Made by a program: the position numbers and the translations under genes. Positions 10,045-21,715 of a stretch of DNA of 64,000 nt are shown piece by piece; position 1 is the stretch's first letter; each line of letters opens with the position of its first letter. A model generated the notes under the pieces. It saw only the letters and a program-made list of their open reading frames with translations, searched no databases and was not told the origin of the DNA. This DNA is from Prorocentrum cordatum (Eukaryota; Sar; Dinophyceae; Prorocentrales; Prorocentraceae): assembly GCA_963575745.1 (NCBI GenBank), contig CAUYUJ010020613.1, forward strand, positions 44,202 to 108,201, given 5' to 3'.

Positions 10045-10715
10045 AAAACTGTTCTCTCTTACCGGCTCGCGTGCCATTCAACACGTATATTCCCGACCCT
10101 CGAGACCCGCCCTCTTCGTCCTCGATCGAACATCCCTGGGGGTATATGTACTTGGCGCAGCCCCTGAAACAGGGGAAGAGAGGACGGATGGAAAAGGGAG
10201 GGAGAAGGATCGAACACGGGAATAGCAGGAGGGGGGCTAGGAGCAGACAACACGTGGCAGAACCAAATGAGCCCATCGGACGGGTAGACCCTAACGAGCG
10301 GGTTGGGAAGGCGGGCCCAAGCGGCCATGTCGAGCAGTCGGCTTGCTGAAGCGTGAGTACTGGATGAATCGCGAGGAGAGCTCGAGCGATAACGCAATTC
10401 CCACATGAATCGTGAGAAAAGCCAGAGCGAGAGCGTGACTCCTGAATGTCGAGGGCGCCGCGTCTGAATAAATTGAAAAGAATTCCCACGTGAGAGCGCG
10501 AGTCCTGCATCGAGTCTGAGGAAGTCCCGCGCGAGAGGGCGATTTTGGAATAACTTGTGAGGAAGTATCAGGCGGGAGCCGCTGTTGCTGTTAATCGGGG
10601 GCCAAAGACACAGTTTGGTGGCCCGAGACTTCCCCTTGCAAAAAAGGTACGACCCCGGGAGGAGCACTCTAATTGAAAAATGCAAAATGGTTACCAGAGG
10701 GGGTCAACTATAATT
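10045..10715. repeat. Dispersed repeat family DR1, copy C (full unit)
   Basis: This copy contains in one piece the blocks that copies A and B hold separately: 10050-10445 matches 2490-2900 and 10425-10710 matches 6346-6660. A 208-residue minus frame covers the unit and parts are conserved in copy A (SLWLFSRF / SLWPFSGF), but copies A and B have stops and shifts. It is an uncharacterised moderate-length repeat; no transposase or LTR ends are recognised. Confidence 0.8.
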
Positions 10716-10739
10716 AATCTTAAGACATGAAAAACCGAC

Positions 10740-10742
10740 CAA

Positions 10743-10794
<52 letters not shown>

Positions 10795-10850
10795 GCAACA
10801 ACAACAAAACAACAAACCAAAACAAAGCTAAACAAAACAACAGCAAAAAC
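10740..10850. repeat. CAG/CAA triplet array
   Basis: CAG and CAA triplets run for about 100 bases, then AAACAA words. It lies just downstream (in minus sense) of the last channel exon found. Confidence 0.9.
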
Positions 10851-10943
10851 AAAAAACGTGGCCGCGAGGGCTGATACAACGATCGAAGGCCAAGGGTGAA
10901 CCTGGCCAGGGTTGTTGCGTGTGTACAGTTGCCAGCTTCCGTC

Positions 10944-11117
10944 CTGAACTCGGCGACGAACATCTGCAGGTCGAAGTTGGTGGCGGGCCCCTTCAGCTGC
11001 ATGCAGCCGCGCACGAAGGTCTCGATCTCGACCTGACCGTCGTCGTCCGCGACGTCGGACATGGTGTCAAAGAACTCCATGACATGGTGCGTCTGCAGCT
11101 GGAGCAGCATGAGCAGC
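10944..11117 (-). CDS. Voltage-gated channel, candidate exon with EF-hand 2
   Basis: Translated on the minus strand this gives LLMLLQLQTHHVMEFFDTM, then an EF-hand-type loop DVADDDGQVEIETF and VRGCMQLKGPATNFDLQMF. The run F-D..D-G-x-V-x-x-x-x-F-V-x-G-C-x-x-L-K-G matches the second EF-hand after the S6 helix in dinoflagellate voltage-gated cation channels; such loops bind Ca2+ and tune gating. The upstream boundary CGCGAG|GCTGCT joins in frame to the GC-type donor at 11735. The downstream end is placed at a GA-type donor (TTCAG|GACGG) right after the conserved block. This is a guess, and further exons must lie below the CAG array or outside the window. Confidence 0.6.
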
Positions 11118-11734
11118 CTCGCGCGATGCCCCACGGGCCCTCCTCATCCCCTGGCCCGTTGTCATTTTGATCGCTGGGCACACCTCTTGGCGCACTTGAT
11201 GCGCGCGTCAAAGAATGGGGTCAGCACGCCCCGGTCGAGGATCGAACAGTTGGGGGAGGAGGAGGAGGAGGAGGAGGAGGAGGAGGAGGAGGAAAGTCGA
11301 GGATCGAGAGGAAGGAGGAGGACCCAAGATCCAGAATCCAAGGTCGAAGTTTTACGAGGAGGGCCACGGAGGAGAAGGGCAGAAAAACGACCCACAAGGT
11401 CCAAGAGGGCCCAAAGAGGGTCCGAAGTGGCCCGAAGGACCCCGAAGGCTGCCTCACGGGAGCCCACGAAGGACGGAAGGGAGCGAGGACCAAGAGGAGA
11501 AGAGGACCCCCCACACGATTCGGAAAAGCGCGTCACAAATGACGGCTTTCCCCAGCCTGTGGACACGAAGTGCCGCACATAACCGCATCCTGCGCGCCCC
11601 ATGACCAGTCGCAGCCCAAGCTGCCGGACTGGGACGATAGCGAGCGGGACTTGCCGCAGGCAGCAGCTTAGCAGTGAGTGGGAAGGATCGGCGAGGAGAA
11701 ACGCAGGGGCACGAACAGATTTCCCGCCCTGGGC
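11118..11734 (-). other. Putative GC-AG intron of the channel gene
   Basis: The donor is CCGAG|GCCCAG and the acceptor GCGCGAG|GCTG, so GAGGC is present at both junctions. Removing it joins the exons in frame (phase 2) with the spacing between the two EF-hands that this family normally shows. It contains a GGA run (11250-11292), a CCAAGA/GGCCC-rich tract and, at about 11655-11530 on the minus strand, one copy of the CTTGCGGCAAGTCCCGC repeat also found at 31747 and 56985. Confidence 0.5.
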
Positions 11735-11924
11735 CTCGGAATGTGTTTCCTTCGAAGGCCGTCTTCAAACTGCTCCCTGGTCAACTTCCCCGAGAAGTCG
11801 GTGTCGACTTGACGGCATAGATTCTTGAGCTCCTCTGCATGGGCCTTTTCCCTGCGAGCGTGCTCCATGGCACGCGCCTCGGAATTCGGCGAGAGGGTGT
11901 CCATCGCAGACTCCACGAAAATAC
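11735..11924 (-). CDS. Voltage-gated channel, exon with end of S6 and EF-hand 1
   Basis: The minus strand encodes IFVESAMDTLSPNSEA, a charged helix (ARREKAHAEELKNL) and a canonical EF-hand loop DTDFSGKLTREQF (D-x-D-x-S-G-x-L-x-x-E). GIFVESAM is the conserved cytoplasmic end of the pore-lining S6 helix in these protist channels. The acceptor is taken as GCGAAG|GTATTTTC, giving a phase-1 start. The pore exon at 31748 ends in phase 0, so it cannot be joined directly; roughly 8-10 residues of S6 must come from a small exon not yet located. The fit to the family is strong although the exact ends are inferred. Confidence 0.68.
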
Positions 11925-12029
11925 CTTCGCTTGTCATGAGATGACTTCAATATTATCGTCATGGCTTCAGCGTCTGGCCTCTCTGATGAAGCGAGCGCGG
12001 CCTCAATAAGGGCGTACAACTCTAGTGAA

Positions 12030-12420
12030 CAGCTAACTACACTCATTCTATACGACTGATAGCAAACTAAGGCTTAGAGTCAGCGAAAAACAGTATTGAC
12101 ACACAGGGAAATACATGTTGCGGTGCTGCTCAGGTTTGATCTCAAACGCACTGCAGCTAATTACATTGCGGCGGTGCTGCGCATTTCTTGTAGTGCCCCT
12201 CTTTGCTCTGGTTTGATGTGACTTGACGTGTCTTCCATTGGTTCGCAATGCATTGCGTTGTCTTGCTTTGGCCCACTCAGCTGTCGCTTATTTTCCGTCA
12301 CGTTGCTTTGCATTGCACTGCCTCCCTTTTGTAGTGCACGACTGAGCATCACATTGCTCTCGTACGCTGCGCATCACGCTGCACTGTATCGAATCTGCAT
12401 GGCTCCGCACTGCACCGCAC
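12030..12420. other. Low-complexity TTGCATTGCA-rich stretch
   Basis: Words like CATTGCATTGC, TTGCTTTG and GCACTGC recur irregularly from about 12120 to 12425, resembling a strongly decayed short tandem repeat. No coding signal was found. Confidence 0.5.
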
Positions 12421-12534
12421 TGCTGCTCATAGGGGGCGCCCTCGACGAACGAGGGGGCACCTCCGAGGCACCGGGGCGGCGCCCAGCCAAGCTCAGACCG
12501 CGGGCGGGAAAGCACAGACGAGCATCACTGTACA

Positions 12535-12775
12535 AATTCCCATCCCCACCGGCATGGCCCGCCCCACTGACCGATCGACGCCCCCCCGGATGAGCATGCG
12601 TGCGCTGGGTAAGACTGCCCTCCTCCTCCTCGCCCTCCTCCTGCCCCTCAATGAGCATCGCCCTCCTCCTCGCCCTCCTCCTGCCATCGTTTCACCGATC
12701 CCTACCCCCATTGGCATGGCCTTGGCCCCACCCACCGACCTACCCCCCAGATGGCGATGCGTGCTGTTCCCTTCG
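12535..12775. repeat. Diverged direct duplication with CCT-rich core
   Basis: CCCATCCCCACCGGCATGGC at about 12540 is echoed by CCTACCCCCATTGGCATGGC near 12701, each followed by a GACCGA/GACCTA..GATG(A/G)(C/G)ATGCGTGC block. CTCCTCCTCGCCCTCCTCCTG is also repeated twice between them. Confidence 0.7.
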
Positions 12776-13510
12776 GTCTTCGCGGGGTCCCTCCCCAACT
12801 GCGGGGGTGGGCTGGTGGGGCTGAGAGACCATGGCCCAGCGTGGATAGGGATCGGATACGCTGGATGGGATCATATATGATCGGCCCCCCTCCCATTGGA
12901 TCCACGGGGGTTGGGGGGGGGATGCACGTGCTGTTGGAACGGGGCGGAGGGTGAGTTGGAGGAAGAGGCGAAGGAGGAGAAAAAGGGTGACGAGGAGGAG
13001 GAAATGGAGGCAGAGAGGGAGGATGAAGGATGTGCAAGCTCCGTCGGAAGGTCCATCAACCCCCACTTGATAAAAATACCATCCAGAATAAGCCGTGCTG
13101 AGCAAAGTGCACAAGACCTCGGCACCGCCCGCGGACGTGTCCATCATGGGACGTGCGGCGATCCAAAGCGAGCCCGAATCAGGGCCAGGTCGCGCGCGTC
13201 CGTTCCCGCCGCTGCGACTTGCTTCGCCTCGTCGGCGCGAGCGAGGCCGCGACCGCCAAAGTGGGTAGATCAGACGGACCACATCTGTTCATCACTCCAG
13301 ACGATGGGCAGCAGCTCTTTCCACCAAGAGAGCTCGCGGTGGCCGAGACCTCCTCGACCACATCTACCCCTCGATGGGACGCACAAGGACATGCTAGTAC
13401 TATATAGCCTCCTCGGAGGCGTGCGTCCGACCCGAACAGAGAGTACAACCATCTTGTAGCATATCGTCTCCCGAGCGGTACGGCCAGAAAGCGCTCGCCA
13501 CGAAGCATAT
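12776..13510. other. Unique region, no gene recognised
   Basis: Several overlapping frames of 80-190 residues exist on both strands, but they are GC-driven and lack known motifs. A GAGGA-rich patch lies at 12958-13020. Confidence 0.4.
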
Positions 13511-13611
13511 ACTACAAGAGTTGTTGGCGCGCGCATCGCCTGTGGAGAGGGGCGACGCACACATGGTATCACTATTTTGGTGTGGCGCCGATCGCCCCGT
13601 CGATGATACAG
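13511..13611. repeat. About 100-bp dispersed repeat, copy 1
   Basis: Shared in order with 14351-14447: ACTACAAGA, GGCGCGCGCATCGCCTG, ACACATGGTATCA, GGTGTGGCGCCGATCG and CGATGAT. Identity is roughly three quarters by eye. Confidence 0.75.
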
Positions 13612-14350
13612 CCAATACGTAGAATCAGGACGCACAAGAAGGATGCAAGGGCCTTGGAAGGCCATGTCGACACTTGGCGAGGGGGGCGCGGCCAGCGAAA
13701 GCGGCCAAGGACAAGGATGAGCCGCAGAGAAGAATGCAAGGGTAACCTATACGGGTTGATTGTATACCTATACGAGCACCCTTCGGCTGATAAGGAGGGT
13801 GGGGGGTGGGGGGAAAGAACCAACTGCTGACAAATGCGATGGGTATGGTGATTATGACGATGCTGGTGATGCGCCCTCGAATAAGCGACGACGCGTGATG
13901 ACGATGGTGCGCTGCGATGTAATGTCACTATCGCCCCCGCTGTCTATCTCAATGTCACAACTAACGTCGCAATCAATATCAGTGTCGATCTCACTTTTGA
14001 TCTCACTATCCGTCCCATTCTACAGATCCCATGATCGATCTTATTATCGGCTTCACTATCGATAACAAGGCGGGAAACCCTGGGCCACTGCACGCCCACC
14101 GCCGACAGAACACCGACGGGACACCAACGGGACACCTACGGGACACCACAAGACACCACGGCGGGACACCCCAGGCCACTGCACGCCCACCGGGGGCGGA
14201 AGGGCGATCCACTGCATCCGAATCGCCCAAGCGCTCTCGCGCGCCCACGCAGCTTCGCCTCGCCCGCACGCACGACACGAACACGAAACCGAAAACGACT
14301 TCCCGGTGGGGGGCTCTCCGTTCCGCTGCGACCTCACCCCCCAACGTCCG
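13612..14350. other. Unique region between the two 100-bp repeats
   Basis: TCACTATC/TCTCAATG-like words recur at 13925-14050 and GGGACACC words at 14115-14170. No coding feature is supported. Confidence 0.4.
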
Positions 14351-14447
14351 ACTGTAAGATTTCTCGGCGCGCGCGTGGCCTGGGAGGGGGGGCGGCGCAC
14401 AGATGGTATCAGTATGTCGGGGTGGCGCCGATCGACCCCTCGATGAT
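14351..14447. repeat. About 100-bp dispersed repeat, copy 2
   Basis: Direct-orientation partner of 13511-13611, with the same block order and several substitutions. Confidence 0.75.
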
Positions 14448-14799
14448 GCTCGGCCTCAGCGACCGTGCCCTGGAGACCCTTCTGGGCCTCCGAGGGCCCC
14501 GGTGCCCATGGCCTCTCTCTCGCTCTCTAGCCGGCGGCGCCCGCCGCGGGCCCCTCTGGCGCTCTCTGTCTCCCACGAGGGCTTCCAGCCGCGCCGCATG
14601 CTGCCGCTCAGGGCGCACGTGTGCCCCTCCACCTGCGCACACCCCCGGCACGCGGGAGGGGGGCGTGAGGGCATTGAAGGCGCGCGGGGGAGTGGCCTCC
14701 ACGCGCGAGGCCTTCGATTCTCCCTGGCGGGGTGCACATGGGTGCAGGTCCTGCTCTGGGCAGGCCTGCCTGGGGTCCCCGTAGTACCACAGTGGGCGT

Positions 14800-15130
14800 G
14801 GAGGCAGGGAGGCAGGGAGGGAGGCAGGGAGGGAGGGAGGGAGGGAGGGAGGGAGGGAGGGAGGGAGGGAGGGGAGGAGAAGGAGGAGGGGGAGGTCGTC
14901 GGCGCCCTCCCGTGTATGCGTGTCAATAGGCCCCGGCCTAAGCACCACATCAAGGTGCTCGGGCGCTCGGGCAGACCCGCGGCCGCGGAGGAGGAGGAGA
15001 GGGAGGGGGGGGAGGGAGAGGGGGAGGGGGAGGAGGAGGGGGAGGAGGAGGAGGAGGAGGAGGAGGACGAGGAGGAGGAGGACGAGGAGGAGGAGCAGGA
15101 CGACGACGACGAGGAGAACGAGGAGGAGCG
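14800..15130. repeat. (GGGA)n and GAG/GAC arrays
   Basis: GGCA then GGGA tetranucleotides fill about 14808-14875. A GAG-rich array with GAC triplets follows at about 14985-15130. The two are split by about 100 bases of unique sequence. Confidence 0.9.
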
Positions 15131-15610
15131 AGCCCGGACGCTCCCCTGTGACTGCATCGGGGCCAATTTTTCCCACAGAACTCGCGCCCCTGACCCCTGG
15201 ATGTCTTGCGGAGGCCTCCTCCGAGACGGTCCAGGACGTGTGGTGTCGACCAGCACCACGGACCTTGCAGGTGAGGCCCAGCTCGGATCTGCAAATTCCC
15301 TGCCGCGCCCGCAGGGAATCTGAGGCCCGGCCTGAGTTCTAACTTGCTCTTCAAAGGCGCAGGGGGGAGAAGGAGGAGACCCTGGTGTTGTTTACGCCAG
15401 CGCCAATACTGCCACGGTCCGCTGCGCAGGAGTGGGAAGCCCGGCCGGGATTCTGACTCGCTCCTTACGGGGGAGGAGCACATAGTTTGGGGCAGTTTGC
15501 ACAGGCGCTCGCAGCGCTGAAGTTCACGACGTCGGCTTCGGCGTCGCTGATTTTGGACTCGCGGGCAGCAGTGTTGGGTGGTGTCGACACTGCTGGTGGC
15601 GGCGGCTTCA
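15131..15610. other. Unique region, no gene recognised
   Basis: A ~35-base word pair around CCCTGGTGTTGTTTAC and the CCGG-rich flanks was noticed. There is no domain-bearing frame. Confidence 0.35.
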
Positions 15611-15793
15611 CTAACAACCACGAGTTTGCTGTTGTGTACTCGCGGGTACAGTCAGCGGGAATACTCCTCCAACTGTTACAGGCGGGCCTGGCTGGTTGCC
15701 AGTTGGCATGCGCACGTGTACGGCAAGACCTGTCGTCTCAACGTGGACGTCATCTTCACAAACGCAGGCGATAGTGCCGTCGGCATCGATCAT
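15611..15793 (-). CDS. Weak candidate exon (Cys/Val-rich segment)
   Basis: A 60-residue minus frame (IDADGTIACVCEDDVHVET, then PPVTVGGVFPLTV) faintly recalls the repeated extracellular segments in many large dinoflagellate surface proteins, where a Tyr/Cys-rich strand is followed by a VxxGP block. Neither splice sites nor a second repeat were found, so this is no more than a lead. Confidence 0.15.
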   Translation of the reverse strand: MIDADGTIACVCEDDVHVETTGLAVHVRMPTGNQPGPPVTVGGVFPLTVPASTQQQTRGC

Positions 15794-17769
15794 GTCAGGA
15801 CGGCCCGCTGTGTGGCTGTGGCTGTGGGTGTGAGCAGGAGCGCGATGACCACATATTGGACTACTGTCTGCATCGATCTCGCCATCGTAATGGCCTAGGC
15901 ATCAGCTGCATGAGCATAGCTGCCCTCTCCGGCTGTGTCAACTACTCTGATGTTGTAAGCAGCTTCGACGTCCTTACTGGAAGTGGTAGCGAATGTCGGA
16001 CCTGTCGCTTGAAACATTAGGACAGCAGCTGCATATGCATCATAAGTATGGGCTTCGGCGGTATGAGCACCAACATCGTCTTCATCCTCAAATTCGTCCT
16101 CATCGTCGGCATTACCGCGGTCGGGCCGAGGGTGCTCGCTGTCGTTGCTGTGGCCATCGTCGTCGTCGTCGTCCATCTCGCTGTTACGAGTAGGGTGAAT
16201 GACGTCGTCCTTCTGGGACGCCCCCTGTGGGAGGCACTGATGACACCACTCTTGCCGATGGGCGCAAAATGGGCCGCCAGGGGCGCGAGTAGGGAAGCAA
16301 AGCGTGCCAACGTGTGAGGGGAAACACTAACACGTGTGGCGCCTTCCGCTTCGGCGGCGTGGCCGCTCTTTGCGACGGTGGTCGCGCAGCAGCGCAACAG
16401 GACGACGAGGACCTGCGCGTCGACGAAGTTCAAAGTTCTCTGGCCATGTTCGCGGCCGAAGGGATGGTTTTCCCAAGTGACCTGAATATGGTATGCGACA
16501 TCGGCATAGATCCCGTCGAGCGCTCACTGGTACAGAGTGTCTACGCCGCCCGCTGGCAAAGGTATGGGCGCCGTACTAGCGTCATACATGTCGTTCGCGT
16601 CATTGGTATAGTGGCTGTCGTTGGAAGGCGCGTCGCCTGGGTGCCTTATACAAATGCGATAAGATCGTTCTGCTGTGACTCGCCTGTGCTGATCGTGGTG
16701 ACGGTCTGGCCAGCATCGCGTACACGACCAGGGGCACGGCAAGGGCCTCGTGGGCAGCGTCAGGGTACCCTGTGCCCTAGCTGCGCTCAAGCTGGTTTGC
16801 ACGGGTTTGCGAGACGCTGCTCGGCAGCAAGGACAGGTCCAAGTCGTGAGCCGTGCTGAGGGGTGCATACATAGTTGAGCCAGGGTAGCGGCTTCAACGA
16901 TGATGCCGCTCGCCCCCACATGTAGCGCCAAGTTGCGTCGTCGTTTGCCGATGTACGATGGGGTGCCGCCCCTGCTGAGAGTGGTGGGACATGATATGAC
17001 GGGCAGGATGCCGTCATCGACCTCTGTGCAAGTGTAAAGCGTCAGCAGCAGCTGTCACAAGATCAGATTGCTGAGTTTGTGACGTGTGAGTATACCGCCG
17101 TAGTCGCACGATGCAGCATATGCACAGGTCGCAAAATTGCTACGACGAAGGAGGGAGGAAGAAGGAAGGAGAGAGGGAGATGGCCAAGGTAGGTGCGCTC
17201 GCGCCATATCGGACATCCTACTCCACTCACCCATCCCTTCCCATTTCGCTGATGTCTTCCCTATCCACCAGCGCGTGCCATAGCGGACCTGGAACTCCAA
17301 AAAGGACCTCATCGTGTCATGCACAATCACGAAAAGGGAGCTGCATACGTTGGAGGAGGTGGCGGATGAACAGTGGATGAGCAGGAGAGAAGGATGACGA
17401 TGAGGAAGGAGGAGGACGAGGAGGAACAGCAGCAGCAGGAGCAGGAATGTGAGAAGCGGGAGGAGCAGGATGACCAGGGGAAGGTGTGGGAGGGGAAAGG
17501 AGCGAGTCGACGACGATGCGGAAGCATTCAGATCCATAAAAGTGGCCCGCGCTGGGGTGAGAGCGCTATTCTGAAAACTGTAGGAGCAAAGCGCCGATCC
17601 TAAAATGAGGCCAACGCTGCAGCGGGAGCATCATATTGAGACTCCGGAAGCGCCGCTTTTGTTTCTTTTATACACAATGTCACCAAGAAATTGGAATCTG
17701 AACTCTTTCAATCCTGTGCAAAAAAACACTACTCGGAGGGGGCGGGCCACTCCCCGGCCATCTTCGGGG

Positions 17770-17770
<1 letters not shown>
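15794..17770. other. Mostly unique region without a recognised gene
   Basis: Frames up to 181 residues on plus (16314-16859) and 138 on minus (16017-16433) lack known motifs. GTCGTC/CATCGTC runs occur at about 16060-16180 and GAGGA-rich patches at 17145-17180 and 17400-17470. Small exons may be hidden here but cannot be supported. Confidence 0.35.
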
Positions 17771-17812
<42 letters not shown>

Positions 17813-17815
17813 GAG
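17771..17815. repeat. (GA)n dinucleotide run
   Basis: About 42 bases of AG/GA repeats with one interruption. Confidence 0.9.
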
Positions 17816-18895
17816 AGCAGCATTCATGTAGAACCATTGTCGAGGGGGCAGGGGGGGAGGCCGAAAAGAGAAGAGGAGGAGGAGGGTGAAAGGGAGTCAG
17901 AGGGAGCGAGCAGGACAGAGGAGCTGGAGGAGGAGGCAGATGAGGAGGATGGGGGACGAGGACGCGGAAGAGGAGAGGAGGATTGGCGCGGCGCCCAGTG
18001 CGGCCTGCCTTGCCACGGTCAAGGACACGGGGCGCATCGAGCAAGGCGGCCTCAGAGCGCCTCGGGGACACGCGCCTCAGAAAAGGCAGCACAGTCTGAA
18101 TGAAAGGCTGAGGATACTTTTCCCCCCATGCAAGCAACCCTTCAAGCAACATCCACATCAAAGATGAGTCGCCGAAGAGTACCAGCCAAGCAAGAGCAAG
18201 GGAGGAGCAGACAGCGACGCTGTGCAGTCCCATATTGGCCTAGACAGCCAAGAGACGCCACAGCGGCAGCAGGTGGTCCGAGGAAGATCTATTCCCCCCG
18301 CAGCAAACTCCACACAACTCACCCATCAACTCACATTGCTACCCCCATCGCACTGCAACTTGAGAAAGTGAGACGAGGCCGGCACGAGGAGGACGCAGGG
18401 GGAAGAGAAGGGGGAAAGGCGCTGCGCTGGTCCCCTGCGGCCCAATTTCAAACGGACACGATTATGATAAGCACACAGCGGCAAACCAGGGGATGGAGTG
18501 AAACGGGGAGAGGGGAAGGAGAGCGAGAGGAGGAGCGAGAGAAGGCAGCGAAAAACAGTCGCAAGGCGAGGCGTAGCTCGGGCAGCAGAACTGCACCTTT
18601 CATATACAAAGGTTGGTGTTGCGAGTTGGGCCCAAGGCGTCGAGACATGGCCGTTTTGCTAGAGACCACAGGCCCATCGCGCCTCATAAACATGCACGCC
18701 CGGAGCGCAGCCTAGCACGAGCGGACCAGCACGCAGGGACAACAAACGCACGACACAGTTCGAAGCATTTGGGCATGCACGAGGGGGGAAAAAGAGAGAG
18801 AGGGAGAGACGGAAGGAGGAAGAAGAACCTCTGAACATACAGGGGCGCACTCACATCCTGTACTTACAACAAACAGGGAAGCCGACCACGAGAGC
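17816..18895. other. GA-rich unique region
   Basis: Purine-rich patches (GAGGA at 17865-17990, GAGCGAGAG at 18510-18550, GGGAGAGA at 18780-18825). No gene is recognised. Confidence 0.35.
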
Positions 18896-19870
18896 CCCCA
18901 GTCTGAGCAGGAGCAGGTGCCGATGCTGGAGTACGAGTTGGGGTCGGAGATGGTGCCGGCGTCGGCAAGGAGGTCTAAGCTGTGGCAGCGTCGTCTGCCG
19001 CTCACAGAGAAACAGAAAGAGCCAGGACATCGGTAAGCCGAACTGCTCAACGTCATACTTACTGCCTGCGGTCGTCGTCAACGACGTGTCGCTCGCTGGA
19101 CCTGCTAATAACATGCCTCCAACTAGATGCGCGGGCAGATGCTCTGGTACTTGTGGCCAGATGTACAGCGAGGGAGGCAGGATTTGTCCGATCCAGCTGG
19201 GCGCAACAAACTAGAACCAATCAGCCCACAGCTGCTGGTGTCCACCGCACTGCTCATCGTCGTAGCGCTGGAGACCGTCGCCCTGCTCACGTCTTGCTGC
19301 TGATATCGTCGCAGGAGCTGGCGTCGGAGGACGTGGCAAGAATGCCGGAGTCAGGGAATCGGAGCTGGTGCTAGAAATGGCGCTGCAATCGGTGCTGGGC
19401 TCTAGGCCGGCATTGTCGTCGGAGGAGGGTTCGGAAATGCTCGGAGCTGGCGTCGGAGCCGTGATAGCGGCTGGGGTGTCGAAGCTGGGGTCGGATCTGG
19501 AGCTGGCGTCGGAGGCGGGTCAGAGCCGGGGCAGCGGCAGGGGAGACTAAGCTGGGAAGCCAGAGCTGGTGTTGGCACTGTCGCTGGAATCGGGAGTGAT
19601 GTCGCAATCGGAGCTGGCGTCGGGAGGGGGTCGAAGCTGGCGTCTGAAGACGTGGCATGGGTGCTGGAGCTAGAGAGTCGGAGCTGGTGGAGGAAGCGGC
19701 GCTGGAGTCGGTGCCAAGGTCGGAGCCAGCGTCGTCGGAAGAGGGTCGGAGCTGGCGTCGGAGCCGTGATATCGGCAAGGGAATCGGAGCTGGGGAATCG
19801 CGGCCAGTGTTGGAGATTGAGCAACGGCAGTGGAGTCGGGGCTGAAGAGTCGGAAGCGGGACCTGTTAGG
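18896..19870. repeat. Degenerate GTCGGAGCTGGC minisatellite
   Basis: The words GTCGGAGCTGGCGTCGGA, GGGTCGGA and GAATCGGAGCTGG recur irregularly, with spacing of about 15-40 bases, densest at 19330-19870. On the minus strand the translation is rich in Ser/Pro/Thr/Ala, but frames shift repeatedly. Confidence 0.8.
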
Positions 19871-19892
19871 AATAAGACCGCATATTCCACAG

Positions 19893-20170
19893 CACCGTCA
19901 GCACTAGCAACGCGTCATCATTATTATGGCCTTCGGGAAGGCAGGCCTGCTGTAATTACATGTTCCCATGCGCACGTTAGCAGCATCTCTGAGGAATTCC
20001 AGTTGCGCAAACTATCATGTCCACGCATATCCCTCAGCACCGTCAGTACTAGCAACACGGTATCGTTGCTCCGGCCTTCGAGAAGACAGGCCTGCTGTCG
20101 TTACAAGTTCCCGTGCGCATGCTAGCAACATAGATTAGGAAATCCGGTGGTACAAGCTATCGTGTCTATA
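19893..20170. repeat. Tandem duplication of about 140 bp
   Basis: 19893-20034 and 20035-20170 are two direct copies. Both start with CAGCACCGTCAG and share GGCCTTCG, CAGGCCTGCTGT, TACA(T/A)GTTCCC(A/G)TGCGCA and the end CTATC(A/G)TGTC. Confidence 0.85.
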
Positions 20171-20540
20171 ACCGTTTGGCTCAAGTGCCCCGAAAGGATG
20201 TTGCAGTCACAGGACCCATAGAGCAGAAAGACCGTCCCAATCCTCGCAGAGACTGTCCGAAATCATTGAAATCATGCAAGCATAACAACATAATGCGTAT
20301 CGCAAATATCCCCAACCGCACCGTCGACCACGCAAGCATCACAAACCCACCTCACCCCAATGAATCACTGAGACCACGCCAATGCAAAACAGTATAGTCC
20401 GCACAGTCCCACAAGCGCAAACACGAAACCAATGAGTGCAGAATCATCCCGGGGTAATCAGGCTTCTGGTTGGATATAAACTGTAAGTGGTAGATGGACA
20501 AAGAAATAGAATGATGGCACCCATCAGGAAAACGCCGACG
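20171..20540. other. Unique region, no gene recognised
   Basis: A frame of 73 residues (20176-20397) has no known motif. The 11 bases TTTGGCTCAAG at 20165-20175 equal the end of the dinoflagellate spliced leader but stand alone. Confidence 0.35.
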
Positions 20541-20544
20541 GCGA

Positions 20545-20890
20545 AAGGCGGCGTCGCTGCGCTGGTCCCGAAGGCGGCGGAGGTGGAGGCGTTGACGTAG
20601 GTGCTGGTGCAGGCGATGGCGCTGGTGCTGGCGTAGGCGCAGGCGGTGCTGGCGTCATTCCTGATGTAGGCACTGGCGTCAGTGCTGGCGTAGGCGACGG
20701 CGTTGGTGCTGGTGTAAGCGCTGGCGTGGGTGCCGGCGTAGGCGCAGGCGTTGGTGCAGGCGTCGGCGCTGGAGTGGGCGCTGGCGTCGGCGCCCGCCTA
20801 GGCGCCGGTGTTTGTGCTGGCGTCGGTGCTGGTGTCGGTGCTGGCGTAGGCACTGGCATTGGTTCCGGCGCAGGCGCAGGCGTTGTCAAA
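20545..20890. repeat. GGCGCTGGTGTA-type tandem repeat (possible Pro-Thr-Ala coding)
   Basis: A 6/12-bp unit GGCGCTGGCGTA repeats for about 340 bases with third-position-like variation. In the minus strand this stays in frame and encodes a PAPTPA repeat within a 177-residue frame (20524-21057). Ala-Pro-Thr linkers do occur in secreted or surface proteins, but no domain flanks it, so it is called a repeat. Confidence 0.85.
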
Positions 20891-21650
20891 GTCGTGCGTT
20901 TGGCCCTGGTCACGTCTTCGTTCTCCCCCCCCTCCCTCGCGCGCACCGTTTCAGTGACATTTGGGTACCCAGAGTGGTGGGGGGGGAAAGATCTGTCCCC
21001 CAGGTTTCGGCCACGGTGCCAACCTAGAGGCGCGACATGGCCAGAAAAGAGGCTCAAACTTGTACCGATGAGTTCTGGCTCAAGTCACGGCCGCTCTCTC
21101 GGTCGCCCCCCCCCCGCCGAGCAGAAGGTGACATCGAGCCGCAGCCCCTGACCCAGGCCGAAGGGGTACGAGCAAAACCGCAGCTGGCCGCGCCTGGCCG
21201 CCTTCGCGGGCGGGCGAGCGCAAGGCGAAAACGCTGTGCAGCCGGAGGAGGACGAGGGCAAAGAGGCGGGAGAGGGCAAGAAAAGGAAGGCGGCCTGCGG
21301 CAGCCGCGGGAGCAAGCCCGCACCGCCCGCTGCTCAGCCCTTTAACGTTCGGCGTAAACGCGCAGCGAGCAGGGCGGCACGACTGGCACAGTGACTGCGG
21401 TGCTGCCTATGGCGCAAAAGATCAAGCAGGGACAGACAGAGAGAAAAGCGAAGAAGAGTCCTTCCCACAGTGCAAAGGTACAGTCATACCCGCCGGAGAA
21501 AGTAAATCGCACCCCGTTGGGTGAGCGTGGCGGCCGACTGCAGCAGAAGCGGGGGCACGCGACAAACAAATAACGAATTACGGCCCGCTAAACAGCACAC
21601 AAAACTAAGACGATACGAATCTATCCCAAATTCGTACCGGTGAAACCAGG
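20891..21650. other. Unique GC-rich region without recognised gene
   Basis: Overlapping frames of 60-100 residues on both strands without motifs. Confidence 0.35.
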
Positions 21651-21654
21651 AGGG

Positions 21655-21715
21655 GGGAAAGGGGAGGAGGACGAGGGAGGAGGAGGAGGAGGAGGAGGAG
21701 GAGGAGGAGGAAAGC
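21655..21715. repeat. (GGA)n run
   Basis: About 55 bases of GGA/GAG triplets. Confidence 0.9.

Noticed and set aside
20165-20175. Relict dinoflagellate spliced leader (TTTGGCTCAAG), with a 10-base match also at 22293
   Set aside because: Only the last 10-11 bases match, no gene follows, and a hit this short is not rare in 128 kb of strand. Kept only as a note.
20524-21057. Pro-Thr-Ala repeat protein on the minus strand
   Set aside because: The repeat keeps frame because its period is 6/12 bases; without flanking domains it stays a repeat.
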